A stretch of DNA of 64,000 nucleotides from Streptomyces sp. R28 (lineage in GTDB: Bacteria; Actinomycetota; Actinomycetes; Streptomycetales; Streptomycetaceae): positions 5,445,001-5,509,000 of the forward strand of contig NZ_CP163439.1 of NCBI RefSeq assembly GCF_041052385.1. Reading direction: 5' to 3'. This document shows, piece by piece, positions 51,078-60,317 of this stretch. The number at the start of each line of letters is the position of its first letter. Within the stretch, counting starts at the first letter, position 1. A program made the translations under genes and the position numbers. The notes under the pieces were generated by a model, which did no database searches, had not been told where the DNA came from, and was given only the letters and a program-made list of their open reading frames with translations.

Positions 51078-52828
51078 CTACGGGCGCCAGTTCGCCAGGA
51101 TGCCCTCGTAGACCTGCTTGTCGGTCAGCTCCAGCGGGGTCTCGCCGGCCAGGAAGTGGGCGGTGTTGTCCGTCTTGAGCTTGCGGAGGTAGTCGAAGGC
51201 CTTCTGCTCGGGGTCGCCGAAGGCGACGAAGGAGAAGAAGACGGAGGGGTGGTTCTTCGCCGCCTCCGTGAGGGCCTGCGTGGCGGGGGTCTTGGCGTCG
51301 GGGGCGCCGTCCGTCTGGAAGACGACGAGGGCGGGGGTGTCGGGGGCGGTCTTCTGGTGGTGGGTGACGACCTCTTCGACGGCCACGTGGTAGCTCGTAC
51401 GACCCATGCGGCCGAGGCCCGCGTGCAGCTCGTCGATCTTGTTCTCGTGGTCGGTGAGGGTGAGGTCGGCGGTGCCGTCGAGTTCCGTGGAGAAGAAGAC
51501 GACGTGGACCGTGGCCTCGGGGTCGAGGTGGGCGGCGAGGGCGAGGGTCTGGTCGCCGAGGGCCTGGGCGGAGCCGTCCTTGTAGTACGGGCGCATGGAG
51601 GCGGAGCGGTCGAGGACGAGGTAGACCTTGGCCCGGGTGCCGGTGAGGTCGAGCTCGTCGAGCGTGGCGCCGGCGGACTTGTAGGCGGTGAGCAGGCCCG
51701 CGGGGAGGTCGGCGGCGGGGGCCGTGCCGGTGGCTGTGGCCTCGGCTTCGCCTTCGGCGTCCGCACCGCCCGTGTGGCTTTCGTCGTCGGCCGCGAGTGG
51801 CTCCTGCGGGGCTTCCTCGCCGTCGGCAGCCTCCGGCTCGTCGGTCGCCTCGGTGCCACCGGCTCCGCGACCGGTTCAGGCGTGGCCTCGGCGGCCACCG
51901 GCTCGGGGTCGGGCGTGACCTCGGCGGGCACCTCGGGCTCGGGTGCCGGCTCCGGGGTGACCTCGGCTACCGCCTCGGGCTCGGGTGCCGGCTCCGGGGT
52001 GACCTCGGCGACCGCCTCCGGCTCGGGTGCCGTCGCCTCGTCCGCCGCAACCGGCGCGGGCTCCTCGGCGACCGGCTCCTGCGCAGCGACCGGCTCCTGC
52101 GCAGCCACCGGCTCCTGCGCAGCCACCGGCGCCTCGGCCGACGTCTCAGCGACGGCTTCCTCGGAGGCGGGCGTCTCGGCGACGGGCTCTTCCGCGACCG
52201 CTTCCTCGACGACCGGCTTCTCGGCAACGGGCTCTTCGGTCACCGATTCGGTGACGGGCTCTGCCTCGACGGGTTCCCCGACGGCGGGCGTTTCCGCGAC
52301 GGGTTCCTCGACGGCCGGCGTTTCCGCCACGGCCTCTTCGGCCGCAGGCGTTTCCGCGGAGGGCTCTGCCTCGACGGCTTCCTCGGCGACCGGCGTCTCC
52401 GCCACAGGCGTCTCCGCCACCGGCTCTTCGGCCCTCGTCGGCTCCGCCACCAGCGACTCCGCCCGCGTCTCCACCGGCGTCGCCGGCTTCGGCACCGCGA
52501 CGTTGTCGAAGGCGGCCGAGACGAGCTCGTGCTCGCCGTCGTCCGACTGCTCGACCGGGTCGGCCTTATCGACCTTGTCGGCCGTATTGACCGTATCGGC
52601 CTTGTCAGTCTTGCCGTTCTTGTCGGTCTTGCCGGTCTCATCCGACTTCGTCGCCGGTTCCGACGCGCGCGGTTCCGGTACCTGTGCGGTAGCCGCCGGC
52701 TGCGGTTCCGGGGACGGGGACGGGACCGTCGGCTGTGGCTCCGGCGAAGGAGTCGCACCCTCTGCTTCGGCGGTACGCCCCTTGCGTGACCGGCCGAATG
52801 CGTTCCGCAGGAGAGTGAGAATGCCCAT
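51078..52828 (-). pseudogene. VWA-domain protein with a frameshift in its repeat region
   Basis: From ATG 52828 (AAGGG at 9 bp), MGILTLLRNAFGRSRKGR leads into about 300 residues of Ala/Glu/Pro/Val repeats (EEAVAETPAVEEPVAETP). Near 51851-51860 the frame breaks: protein-like sequence moves to the next frame (TEATDEPEAADGEEAPQ) and continues without a stop into a von Willebrand A domain with the MIDAS DRSAS in KVYLVLDRSASMRPY, ending GILANWRP at 51078. One extra base would join the halves into about 582 residues. It may be a sequencing error or recent mutation. The original frame reads on to a stop at 51125, so a protein lacking VWA is predicted. Confidence 0.65.
51928..52130 (-). repeat. Minisatellite-like coding repeats in the VWA gene
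   Basis: 18-bp units (ACCGGCTCCTGCGCAGC-like, three copies at about 52074-52130) and longer units (GGCTCGGGTGCCGGCTCCGG-like, two copies at about 51928-52030) encode the Ala/Glu/Pro/Val stalk. Repeats of this type slip easily in replication and in sequence assembly. Confidence 0.7.
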
Positions 52829-53002
52829 GTGCGCAACCCTTCGCGTGAGTTGATGCCCGTAATCCCTGGCCAGGACGGACACGTAAGGTTAGCGGCCCCA
52901 GATGGCGATCTTGGGGAGGGGCGGACACAGGGCCCCTCGGTACGTCAAGGGCTGCATCGAGCCGAGTCCGGTCCCGCGCCCAACTGCTGTACGTCTACTT
53001 CT

Positions 53003-53024
53003 GATTCACCTGTAGTTCATACGG
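53003..53024 (+). promoter_or_regulatory. PHO box (PhoP binding) upstream of phoX
   Basis: Two 11-bp direct repeat units, GATTCACCTGT (53003-53013) and AGTTCATACGG (53014-53024), keep the TTCA core with exact 11-bp phase as in the Streptomyces PHO box (GTTCACC-type). It lies 80 bp before the phoX start. Confidence 0.55.
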
Positions 53025-53103
53025 TCGCCCCGCTCCCGCACAAAGGTGCCCCTACCGTCCGTCACGCTGCACTCAAGGGGAAGCAAGGGGAGTACAAAAA
53101 GCC

Positions 53104-55194
53104 ATGCGTATTCAGTTGCCGATCATCCGGACCAACAGTGACTCGCATCCTGGTGGCCGATCCGCCCTGACTTGTCGGTTCCGGTGTGGTGACGCCTGTT
53201 TCCACGAGGTGCCCAACACCACCACGAACCCGTACGTCGGTGACGTGATCGCCGAGGCCGTGAGCCGCCGTACCACGCTGCGCGCCGCCGCCGTCGTCAC
53301 CGCGGCCGCCGCCGTGGGCGCCACCGCCACCGTCTCCGCGCCGAAGGCGGACGCCGCCGAGGCCGCTGCCGGGGACGCCACCGCGGCCGAGCGGGCCGGC
53401 GGTACCTTCTCCCGGGGTGCCCGTGGTCTGCGGTTCGACCCCGTCGCGCCGAACACCGCCGATACCGTGACGATTCCGGACGGTTACGCGCAGAACATCG
53501 TCATCCGCTGGGGCGAGCCCATCCTGCGCGGTGCGCCCGCGTTCGACCCGGAGAACCAGACCGGCGAGGCGCAGTCCCAGCAGTTCGGCTACAACAACGA
53601 CTTCCTCGCCCTGCTCCCGCTGCCCGGCGAGCGCAACCGGCAGATACTCGTCGCCAACCACGAGTACACCGACGAAGTGCTCATGTTCCGTGGCTACGAC
53701 GCCGCCAACCCGACCAAGCAGCAGGTCGAGGTCGCCTGGGCCGCGCACGGCCTTTCCGCCGTCGTCGTCGAGGGGGATCGCAGGAGCGGGAAGCTCACCG
53801 CCGTGCCCCGGCATCCCCTCAACCGGCGCGTCACCGCCACCAGCGAGTTCAAGGTCACCGGTCCCGCCGCCGGCTCGGACCTGCTGAAGACCTCCGCCGA
53901 CCCGACCGGCACCAAGGTCCTCGGCACGCTGAACAACTGCTCCGGCGGTGTCACCCCGTGGGGCACCACGCTGCACGGCGAGGAGAACTTCAACCAGTAC
54001 TTCGCCAACGCCACCCGCGCGACGGACAAGCGCTACGGCCTCGGGACGGGTGCGTCCGAGCGCAAGTGGGAGCGTTTCGACAAGCGGTTCGACGTGGCGC
54101 AGGAGCCGAACGAGCCGCACCGGTTCGGGTACGTCGTCGAGCTCGACCCGTACGACCCGTCGTCCAAGCCGCGCAAGCACACCGCGCTCGGCCGCTTCAA
54201 GCACGAGGGCGCGACGGTGCGGCTGACCGAGGACGGGCGGCCGGTCGTCTACACCGGTGACGACGAGCGCTTCGACTACTTCTACAAGTTCGTCGGCAGC
54301 AAGCGGATGAAGAAGGGGTCGAGCCGGGCTGTGCGCGAGCACAATCTGTCGCTGCTCGACGAAGGCACGCTCTACGTCGCCAAGCTCACCGGTGACTCCC
54401 CCGCCATCGAGATCGACGGCAGCGGCAAGCTGCCGGCCGACGGCGAGTTCGACGGCAGCGGCGAGTGGATCCCGCTGGCCACCGCCACCGCCGACGGCGC
54501 CGTCTCGCACGTCGAGGGGATGAGCGCGGACGAGGTGTTCGTGTTCACGCGGCTCGCCGGGGACAAGGTCGGCGCCACCAAGATGGACCGGCCCGAGGAC
54601 ATCGAGCCGAACCCGTACTCCGGCCGGGTCTATGTCGCGCTGACCAACAACAAGGACCGCGGCGCCGCGGGCAAGGCCCCGGCCGACGAGCCCAACCCGC
54701 GCAACAGCAACAAGCACGGCCAGGTCCTGGAGCTGACCGAGCGCTGGAACCGCGCCGACAGCAAGAAGTTCGCCTGGAAGCTGTTCCTGGTGGCCGGTGA
54801 CCCGAACGACCCGGCCACCTACTTCGCCGGGTTCCCGAAGGAGGACGTCTCCCCGATCTCCTGCCCGGACAACGTCGCCTTCGACTCGTACGGCAACCTG
54901 TGGATCTCCACCGACGGCAACCAGCTCGGCTCGCACGACGGCCTCTTCGGCGTCGCCACGCGCGGGGAGCGGCGCGGTGAGCTCAAGCAGTTCCTGACGA
55001 TGCCGAAGGGCGCGGAGACCTGCGGCCCGGTCATCCAGGACCGCCGTGTGCTCGTCTCCGTGCAGCACCCGGGCGAGATCGACGGCGCGACCGCCGAGAA
55101 GCCGCTGAGTGACTGGCCCGAGGGCCCCGGCAAGATCAACCGCCCGGCGGTCGTGGCGGTCTGGCGCGAGGACGGCTGCCACATCGGCGTCTGA
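53104..55194 (+). CDS. phoX: PhoX-family alkaline phosphatase (DUF839), Tat-exported
   Basis: A 696-aa phosphatase. Tat signal SRRTTLRAAAVVTAAAAVG, preceded by the family Cys pair region CRFRCGDACFHEVPN, then a beta-propeller: LVANHEYTDEVLMF, NNCSGGVTPWGTTLHGEENF, MDRPEDIEPNPYSGRVYVAL, FDSYGNLWISTDGNQLG. PhoX enzymes use Ca and Fe and release phosphate from organic esters outside the cell. ATG 53104. A PHO box upstream suggests PhoRP control under phosphate starvation. Confidence 0.9.
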   Translation: MRIQLPIIRTNSDSHPGGRSALTCRFRCGDACFHEVPNTTTNPYVGDVIAEAVSRRTTLRAAAVVTAAAAVGATATVSAPKADAAEAAAGDATAAERAGGTFSRGARGLRFDPVAPNTADTVTIPDGYAQNIVIRWGEPILRGAPAFDPENQTGEAQSQQFGYNNDFLALLPLPGERNRQILVANHEYTDEVLMFRGYDAANPTKQQVEVAWAAHGLSAVVVEGDRRSGKLTAVPRHPLNRRVTATSEFKVTGPAAGSDLLKTSADPTGTKVLGTLNNCSGGVTPWGTTLHGEENFNQYFANATRATDKRYGLGTGASERKWERFDKRFDVAQEPNEPHRFGYVVELDPYDPSSKPRKHTALGRFKHEGATVRLTEDGRPVVYTGDDERFDYFYKFVGSKRMKKGSSRAVREHNLSLLDEGTLYVAKLTGDSPAIEIDGSGKLPADGEFDGSGEWIPLATATADGAVSHVEGMSADEVFVFTRLAGDKVGATKMDRPEDIEPNPYSGRVYVALTNNKDRGAAGKAPADEPNPRNSNKHGQVLELTERWNRADSKKFAWKLFLVAGDPNDPATYFAGFPKEDVSPISCPDNVAFDSYGNLWISTDGNQLGSHDGLFGVATRGERRGELKQFLTMPKGAETCGPVIQDRRVLVSVQHPGEIDGATAEKPLSDWPEGPGKINRPAVVAVWREDGCHIGV

Positions 55195-55220
55195 CCGGCA
55201 AGGGTCGGCGACAGACGCCC

Positions 55221-56165
55221 TTACGGGAGTGCTGGGACCGGCGGCTGCCGCTCGCCGTCGCGTTCCAGCCACTCCCGGTACGCCGGTGCCTGCCGCGCCG
55301 CCTCCCAGTACGCCTCCTCCAGCGCCGGATAGACGCCGTCCAGGTCCGTCTCCGTACGGGCCGCGAGGAGCAGGCGTACGCCGAGCGGGTCGCCGTGCAG
55401 GCGCCGTACCGCCATCGTGGGGCTGTCGGCGTGGGTCGGCTGGCAGACGGCGACGACCTCGCCGGTGGCGACCAGGGCGTCCGCCGTGTAGTAGTCGCCG
55501 TGCAGGACATGGGGGCTGACGCCGGCCGCGCGGAACATCCGCTGCACGGCGTCCCACTCGCCGTCGACCGTCGGGTCGACCATCCAGCGGTCGTCGGCCA
55601 GGTCGGGGAGGGTGACCTCCGGCTTCGCCGCGGCCGGGTGGTCGGTCGGCAGCGACACGAACTGCGGCTCGCGTTCCATCAGCACGCGCAGGCGGAGTTC
55701 GGGTGGGATGCGCAGGGGGCTGCCCTCCACCTCGTGCACGAAGGCGACGTCCAGCTGGCCGTCGGCGACCATGCGCAGCAGGGCGTTCGGGGAGACGTTC
55801 ATGTGGAGGGTCGGGTCCTGGCCGTGGCCGCGCAGCCGGCGCAGCCAGCCCGCCAGGGCCTTGCTCGCCGTCGAGCCGACCCGCAGCTCCGGGCCGCCCA
55901 CCGCGGCCGCCCTCGCCTCGGCGACCAGGGCGCGCATTTCGGCCACCAGCGGGCGGGCGCGGCTGAGGACCAGCCGGCCGAGCGGGGTGGGGCGGCAGCC
56001 GGATCTCGCGCGCAGGAACAGTGCGCCGCCCAGCTCCTGCTCGATCCGCCGCAGCTGTGTGCTGAGCGACGGCTGGGCGACGCCCAGCTGGCGGGCTGCC
56101 CGGTGCAGACTGCCGGTGTCGGCTATGGCGCACAGTGCGCGGAGGTGTCTCACCTCGAGGTCCAT
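55221..56165 (-). CDS. snpR: LysR regulator of the snapalysin gene (SnpR/MprR type)
   Basis: A 314-aa LysR-type activator: HTH at residues 1-60 (VRHLRALCAIADTGSLHRAA, LGVAQPSLSTQLRRIEQELG) and a periplasmic-binding-like ligand domain. It is divergent from a snapalysin metalloprotease gene with 172 bp between them. This pair is the known snpR-snpA/mprR-mprA layout of Streptomyces, in which the regulator activates the protease gene. ATG 56165 has GAGG upstream; GTG 56177 is the alternative. Confidence 0.88.
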   Translation of the reverse strand: MDLEVRHLRALCAIADTGSLHRAARQLGVAQPSLSTQLRRIEQELGGALFLRARSGCRPTPLGRLVLSRARPLVAEMRALVAEARAAAVGGPELRVGSTASKALAGWLRRLRGHGQDPTLHMNVSPNALLRMVADGQLDVAFVHEVEGSPLRIPPELRLRVLMEREPQFVSLPTDHPAAAKPEVTLPDLADDRWMVDPTVDGEWDAVQRMFRAAGVSPHVLHGDYYTADALVATGEVVAVCQPTHADSPTMAVRRLHGDPLGVRLLLAARTETDLDGVYPALEEAYWEAARQAPAYREWLERDGERQPPVPALP

Positions 56166-56241
56166 GCCCTCGGACACTAAAGCGGAATCAAAGCTTTCAC
56201 CAGCCGCACAAATCCGCCCTGAAGCTTGCTAATTGGGGCCC

Positions 56242-56260
56242 TGATAGGGCCGTGCTATCA
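56242..56260. promoter_or_regulatory. LysR-type operator in the snpR-snpA gap
   Basis: TGATAG (56242-56247), 7 bp, CTATCA (56255-56260): a perfect inverted repeat with a T-N11-A core as LysR regulators prefer. A second palindrome AAAGCTTT is at 56190-56197, near the regulator's own start. Confidence 0.65.
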
Positions 56261-56337
56261 CCGGTTGCCATCATCACAGCCGCCGCACAGACGCCGACAC
56301 TCGCCTTGACGACTCACCCCCCACCTAGGAGTCATCG

Positions 56338-56997
56338 ATGCGTATGTCCTTTTCCCTGTCCGCCCGTTCAGCGGTGGCAGTCGGTCTCGGTGTCGCGGCC
56401 CTCGGCTTCGGCACGATCGTTCCGGCGACGGCGGCCCCGGCCCCCGCACAGGCCGGTTACGTCGCCAAGTCGGCCGATTCCGACGCCAGTCGGGCCTTCT
56501 TCCAGGCTGTCCTGAAGTCGGTCGCCGAGAAGCGCGCCGCGAACCCGAAGGCCGCGGCCGTCACCGTCACCTACGACGCGTCCGCCGCGCCCACGTTCAG
56601 TGCCCAGATAGCCCGCAGCACCGAGATATGGAACAGCTCGGTGTCCAACGTGAAGCTCCAGGAGGGCTCCGGCGCCGACTTCACCTACCGCGAGGGAGAC
56701 GACTCGCGCGGCTCCTACGCCTCGACCGACGGTCACGGCAAGGGCTACATCTTCCTCGACTACGCCCAGAACAAGGAGTACGACTCGACGCGCGTCACCG
56801 CGCACGAGACGGGCCACGTCCTCGGTCTGCCGGACCACTACGAGGGGCCGTGCAGCGAGCTGATGTCGGGCGGCGGCCCGGGCACGTCCTGCACGAACGC
56901 CCAGCCGGACGCCGACGAGAAGGCCAAGGTCGAGCAGCTGTGGGCCAACGGGTTCGCTGCCGCTATGGACAAGGCCCTGGAGAAGGCCGCCCGCTAG
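56338..56997 (+). CDS. snpA: Snapalysin-like extracellular metalloprotease (M7 family)
   Basis: A 219-aa secreted protease precursor. Signal peptide (LSARSAVAVGLGVAALGFG, cut near ATAAPAPA), short propeptide, and a catalytic domain with HETGHVLGLPD (His156, Glu157, His160, Asp166), the aspzincin-like HExxHxxGxxD of snapalysin, where Asp replaces the third His of metzincins. The family Met-turn LMSGG and Cys pair follow. It degrades milk and other proteins outside the cell. Expression should depend on the divergent LysR protein. Confidence 0.92.
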   Translation: MRMSFSLSARSAVAVGLGVAALGFGTIVPATAAPAPAQAGYVAKSADSDASRAFFQAVLKSVAEKRAANPKAAAVTVTYDASAAPTFSAQIARSTEIWNSSVSNVKLQEGSGADFTYREGDDSRGSYASTDGHGKGYIFLDYAQNKEYDSTRVTAHETGHVLGLPDHYEGPCSELMSGGGPGTSCTNAQPDADEKAKVEQLWANGFAAAMDKALEKAAR

Positions 56998-57022
56998 GCC
57001 TGCCGGTTCCCACCCCCCACAT

Positions 57023-57060
57023 GGCGCGGTCGCCCTCCTGCACGGGGCGGCCGCGCCGTT
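57023..57060 (+). terminator. Terminator after snpA
   Basis: GGCGCGG (57023-57029) and CCGCGCC (57051-57057) plus an inner CGCCC/GGGCG-like stem around CTCCTGCACG, followed by GTTCTTGTT. Confidence 0.65.
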
Positions 57061-57083
57061 CTTGTTCGCCCAATAGCCCGGGT

Positions 57084-57181
57084 GGTTTGTCCGTGTGGGC
57101 GGCTGCGGGTTGTGTGTGGTTGATCGCGCCCACGCGGCGGAGCCGCATATTGATTCAGCCCCGCGCCCCTTTGGGGCGGGC
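57084..57181. repeat. Interspersed Streptomyces intergenic repeat with hairpin end
   Basis: The stretch from GGTTTGTCCGTGTGGGCGGC to GCCCCTTTGGGGC looks like a repeat family I have seen between Streptomyces genes (the part CGGAGCCGCATATTGATTCA in particular). It ends in the GCCCC-TTT-GGGGC hairpin at about 57164-57178, which can terminate the reverse FUSC gene just to its right. The family claim is from memory. Confidence 0.5.
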
Positions 57182-57182
57182 T

Positions 57183-59138
57183 TCAGTGCGGGGAGGTGAT
57201 TGCTCTTGCCGCTGCTACCTCTTGCCGTAGGGGCTCCAGGACGCTTCCCGCCGGGCCCGTGAGGTCTGTGCGGACCTCGTACAGGGTCTCGGCCTGCCTT
57301 ACGCCCTCCGCCAACTCTCTGAGTTGTAGGGCCACTTGGACCACCTCGGCGGCCGACGGCGGAGCCGCCCCGTGTTTGACCCGCACGCGCGCCGCGGTCG
57401 TCGCGTCCACGATTCGTTCCACCGCTACGACCAGTGGCCACCAAGCGGCCGCCCGGCGTCCCGTGGGCGGGGGTTCGGTCAGGGCGCGTTGGAACTCCGT
57501 ACGGATGGTGGAGAGGTTGCGGTAGAGGCGGCGGCGCATCCGGGCGCGGGCCGCTGGGTCGACGGCGTCCGGCCCGAACGCGCCCTCCACATAGCGCGCC
57601 GTGTCCTCCACGGCGTCCGCGAGCCGGTCGCCGACCCGCGTGTGCCAGCTCTCCGGCCACAGCAGATACCCGGCGACGAGCGCGATCGCGCACCCCATCA
57701 GGGAGTCGACCAGGCGGGGCAGCAGCAGTGCGGTGCCCTGGCGGTTCAGGACGTCCGACAGGAGCAGGATCACCGGGGTGATGGCGGCCGTCTGGTAGCC
57801 GTACCCGCGCGGGGTGAACGCCGGGATCAGCGGCGCGAGCAGGAACAGCACCGGTACGTCCCACCAACCGCGCGGCACCTCCGCGAGCACCGCCGCCGCG
57901 ATCACCAGCCCGCCGACCGTGCCGAGGGCGCGCAGCAGGGCGCGGGAGAAGACGGAGCCGAAGTCGGGCTTGAGGACGAAGGTGATGGTGAGGGCGACCC
58001 AGTAGGAGCGGGGGACCGGGACGAGGGACACCAGGGCCTGGGCGATCCCGATGCACAGGGCGAGGCGCAGGCCGTAGCGCCAGGAGGCGGCGGAGAGCGT
58101 CACGTTGCGCAGCGCGCGGGCCGTGCGGATGCCGATCGCGGCCGGGCGGCCGAGGCGGTCGTCGACGCCGCGCGGGTCCACGTCCGGGGTGGTGACGACC
58201 TCGGCGGCGTGGCGCAGGGCGTGGTCGACGGCGCGGGCGGTCTCGGTGGTCGGGGTGGGCAGATTCAGGCCTATCGGTCCCGGGTAGCCGGTCTCCACGG
58301 CGGAGGCGAGGTGCCGTACGGCCGCCGGGACCTCGGGCGGGAGCGGGGTGCCGCTTAGGCGGGCGGCAGGGGCGGCCTCCACGACCGGGGTGATGGCGTT
58401 CAGCTGGGCCAGCAGCCGGGTCAGTTCGGGGCTGCGGCCGTGGTGGCGGGCGCGGTGGGCGAGGACGATGTCGTACGACTGGTTCAGGGACTGGGTGACG
58501 GCGTGCCGGGCCTCGTCGTACGCCGGTGTGCTGCCGCTGCCCACGGCCGCCAGCAGCTCGGCGACCGCCCGGTAGGTGTGCGCGACCGCGGCCCGCTCCG
58601 GCACCCCCGACCTGAGCGGCCAGGCGAGCAGCGCGAGGGCCAGCACGAGCAGCCCGCCGCCGGACATCAGCAGCGGCGCCAGCCACCACTCGCCCGGCAA
58701 CGGCAGGCCCGCGCCGACCACGCAGGTCAGCAGCAGCACCAGCCCCGCCGCGGAGGCGACCGCGCCGATCGTCGAGATCATCCCGGAGACCAGCGCGACA
58801 CCGGTGACCGCGGCGACGGCAACCCAGCCGTGGCCGTACACCAGGGCACCGACGATGACACCGACGGCGCCGAATAGCTGCGGGATCGCGATGGTGGGGA
58901 TGCGGACGCGGTACGCGGCGGCGGTGTCGCTGATGACGCCGTTGAGGGCGCCCATGGAGGCGAGGGCGCCGTAGAAGGGGCGATCGACGGCCAGCCCGAT
59001 GGCCAGGGGGAGGGCCAGCGCGATCGCGGCGCGGGCCACGGCCGGCCAGTTGACGGGGGCCGGCTGGGCCCGGAGGTTCCGCACCAGCCAGTCGGGGGGT
59101 GTGCGGCCGATGGGGAACTCGCGGGACATGCGGCCCAT
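57183..59138 (-). CDS. FUSC-family aromatic acid exporter-like membrane protein
   Basis: A protein of about 651 residues with two clusters of about six helices (WPAVARAAIALALPLAIGLA onward; YGLRLALCIGIAQALVSLVP onward) each followed by a cytoplasmic domain, the fusaric acid resistance/AaeB-like layout. VPVPRSYWVALTITFVLKPD with FGSVFSRALLRALGTVGG is the FUSC signature. ATG 59138 with AAGGG at 8 bp is the best start; 59129 and 59147 are close alternatives. The substrate is unknown. Confidence 0.85.
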   Translation of the reverse strand: MGRMSREFPIGRTPPDWLVRNLRAQPAPVNWPAVARAAIALALPLAIGLAVDRPFYGALASMGALNGVISDTAAAYRVRIPTIAIPQLFGAVGVIVGALVYGHGWVAVAAVTGVALVSGMISTIGAVASAAGLVLLLTCVVGAGLPLPGEWWLAPLLMSGGGLLVLALALLAWPLRSGVPERAAVAHTYRAVAELLAAVGSGSTPAYDEARHAVTQSLNQSYDIVLAHRARHHGRSPELTRLLAQLNAITPVVEAAPAARLSGTPLPPEVPAAVRHLASAVETGYPGPIGLNLPTPTTETARAVDHALRHAAEVVTTPDVDPRGVDDRLGRPAAIGIRTARALRNVTLSAASWRYGLRLALCIGIAQALVSLVPVPRSYWVALTITFVLKPDFGSVFSRALLRALGTVGGLVIAAAVLAEVPRGWWDVPVLFLLAPLIPAFTPRGYGYQTAAITPVILLLSDVLNRQGTALLLPRLVDSLMGCAIALVAGYLLWPESWHTRVGDRLADAVEDTARYVEGAFGPDAVDPAARARMRRRLYRNLSTIRTEFQRALTEPPPTGRRAAAWWPLVVAVERIVDATTAARVRVKHGAAPPSAAEVVQVALQLRELAEGVRQAETLYEVRTDLTGPAGSVLEPLRQEVAAARAITSPH

Positions 59139-59170
59139 TATGAGCACCCTTGGTCAGCTCGTCGTCGACC

Positions 59171-60148
59171 TCATCCGCGCTGGTGAAGCGTGACGTCGAC
59201 GAGCAGCGTGCGGTGGTCGGTGCCGGGCAGGTCGAGGAACCGGGCGGTGCGGGCGGAGAAGCCGGCGGAGAGCAGCACGTGGTCGATCTGCACGCCGAAC
59301 GTCGGTGTGGTGCGGGCCGGCCAGCTCGGCGTGCGGTCGTGGCCGGCGAGCCGGGCGGCGTCACGCAGGCCGCTGTCGAGGATGCGGCGGAAGGCGGCGT
59401 GGTCCTGGGAGGCGTTGAAGTCGCCGGCGAGGACGAGGGGCGTCCTGCCGTCCCCGGTGTTCTCGACGTTCTCGACGTTCTCGACGTACTCGGCGGCGAA
59501 GTCGCGCAGCTCGCCCAGCTCCCGGCGCCACAGGTCGGTCCGGCCGGGCAACGGCGGCATGGGGTGCGCGAGCTGGAGCCGCACGGCATGCCCGCGCACG
59601 TCGGCGACGGCGCCCGGCATGGTCATGGTGCCGGGGACGCCTCCGTTGGGGTCGAGCGGGAAGCGGCTGAGGACGACCGAGCCCGCTGAGCCACCCGCCA
59701 CCTGCGCCGCCCGGTGCGGATAGTCGGTGCCCAGGGCCTCCTTGAGCCGTGCGTCGCAGGTGTACTCGCACTCCTGGACGAAGACGATGTCCGGTTTCTC
59801 GCGGCGGACGGCGGTCACCAGGGCGTCGGTAGCGTGCCCGAACTCGACGTTCGAGGTCAGCACCCGGAAGGAGACGAGCGCGGGCCCGCCCGGCTCACCG
59901 GTCTTCCCGTACGGCTCGATGAACCAGGCCAGCAGCCCGAACAGTACGACGGCCCACACGACGCCGAACCACCAGCGCGAGAACAGCGCGAGCAGCAGTC
60001 CGAGTCCGGTGGGCACGAGCAGCCACGGCAGGAAGGCGAGGAACTGCGGGACGGGGGTGATGCCGTCGACGTCGGCGACCCGGCAGCCGACGACCACGCC
60101 GACACCCAGCAACAGCAGGCCGGCCGACCAGGTAGCCGCAGTCTTCAA
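59171..60148 (-). CDS. Membrane-anchored endonuclease/exonuclease/phosphatase-fold protein
   Basis: About 325 residues. Two to three membrane helices at the N-terminus (WSAGLLLLGVGVVVGC; LAFLPWLLVPTGLGLLLALF; FGVVWAVVLFGLLAWFI), then an extracytoplasmic EEP domain with VLTSNVEFGHA, FVQECEYT, LAGDFNAS (metal and catalytic Asp/Asn) and the terminal DHRTLLVDV His. Fold members cut phosphodiesters in DNA, lipids or inositides. A VENVENVEN repeat (9-bp units at about 59458-59484) is odd. TTG 60148 with GGAGG upstream is preferred over TTG 60193. Confidence 0.8.
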   Translation of the reverse strand: MKTAATWSAGLLLLGVGVVVGCRVADVDGITPVPQFLAFLPWLLVPTGLGLLLALFSRWWFGVVWAVVLFGLLAWFIEPYGKTGEPGGPALVSFRVLTSNVEFGHATDALVTAVRREKPDIVFVQECEYTCDARLKEALGTDYPHRAAQVAGGSAGSVVLSRFPLDPNGGVPGTMTMPGAVADVRGHAVRLQLAHPMPPLPGRTDLWRRELGELRDFAAEYVENVENVENTGDGRTPLVLAGDFNASQDHAAFRRILDSGLRDAARLAGHDRTPSWPARTTPTFGVQIDHVLLSAGFSARTARFLDLPGTDHRTLLVDVTLHQRG

Positions 60149-60220
60149 GGCCCGGCCTCCGCTCGCGGGTGGGATGCCCGAATCCTCCCTCAAAGACGTG
60201 GGCTGTGGGGCGGAGGTTGC

Positions 60221-60252
60221 GCGGATCGGGAGGGGCGCGGATCGGGAGGGGT
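60221..60252. repeat. Two tandem 16-bp units
   Basis: GCGGATCGGGAGGGGC (60221-60236) and GCGGATCGGGAGGGGT (60237-60252), in the gap between the EEP protein and the next small gene. Confidence 0.75.
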
Positions 60253-60317
60253 ACCGGGGGCCGCGCCGATGATGAGGCGCCGGTCACCGAGTGAACAGTC
60301 GAGCAAGGAGATCCGAG

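Noticed and set aside
53062..56133. A 1023-codon reverse frame covering phoX
   Set aside because: It crosses the phoX coding region and the LysR gene out of frame; only the LysR frame is real.
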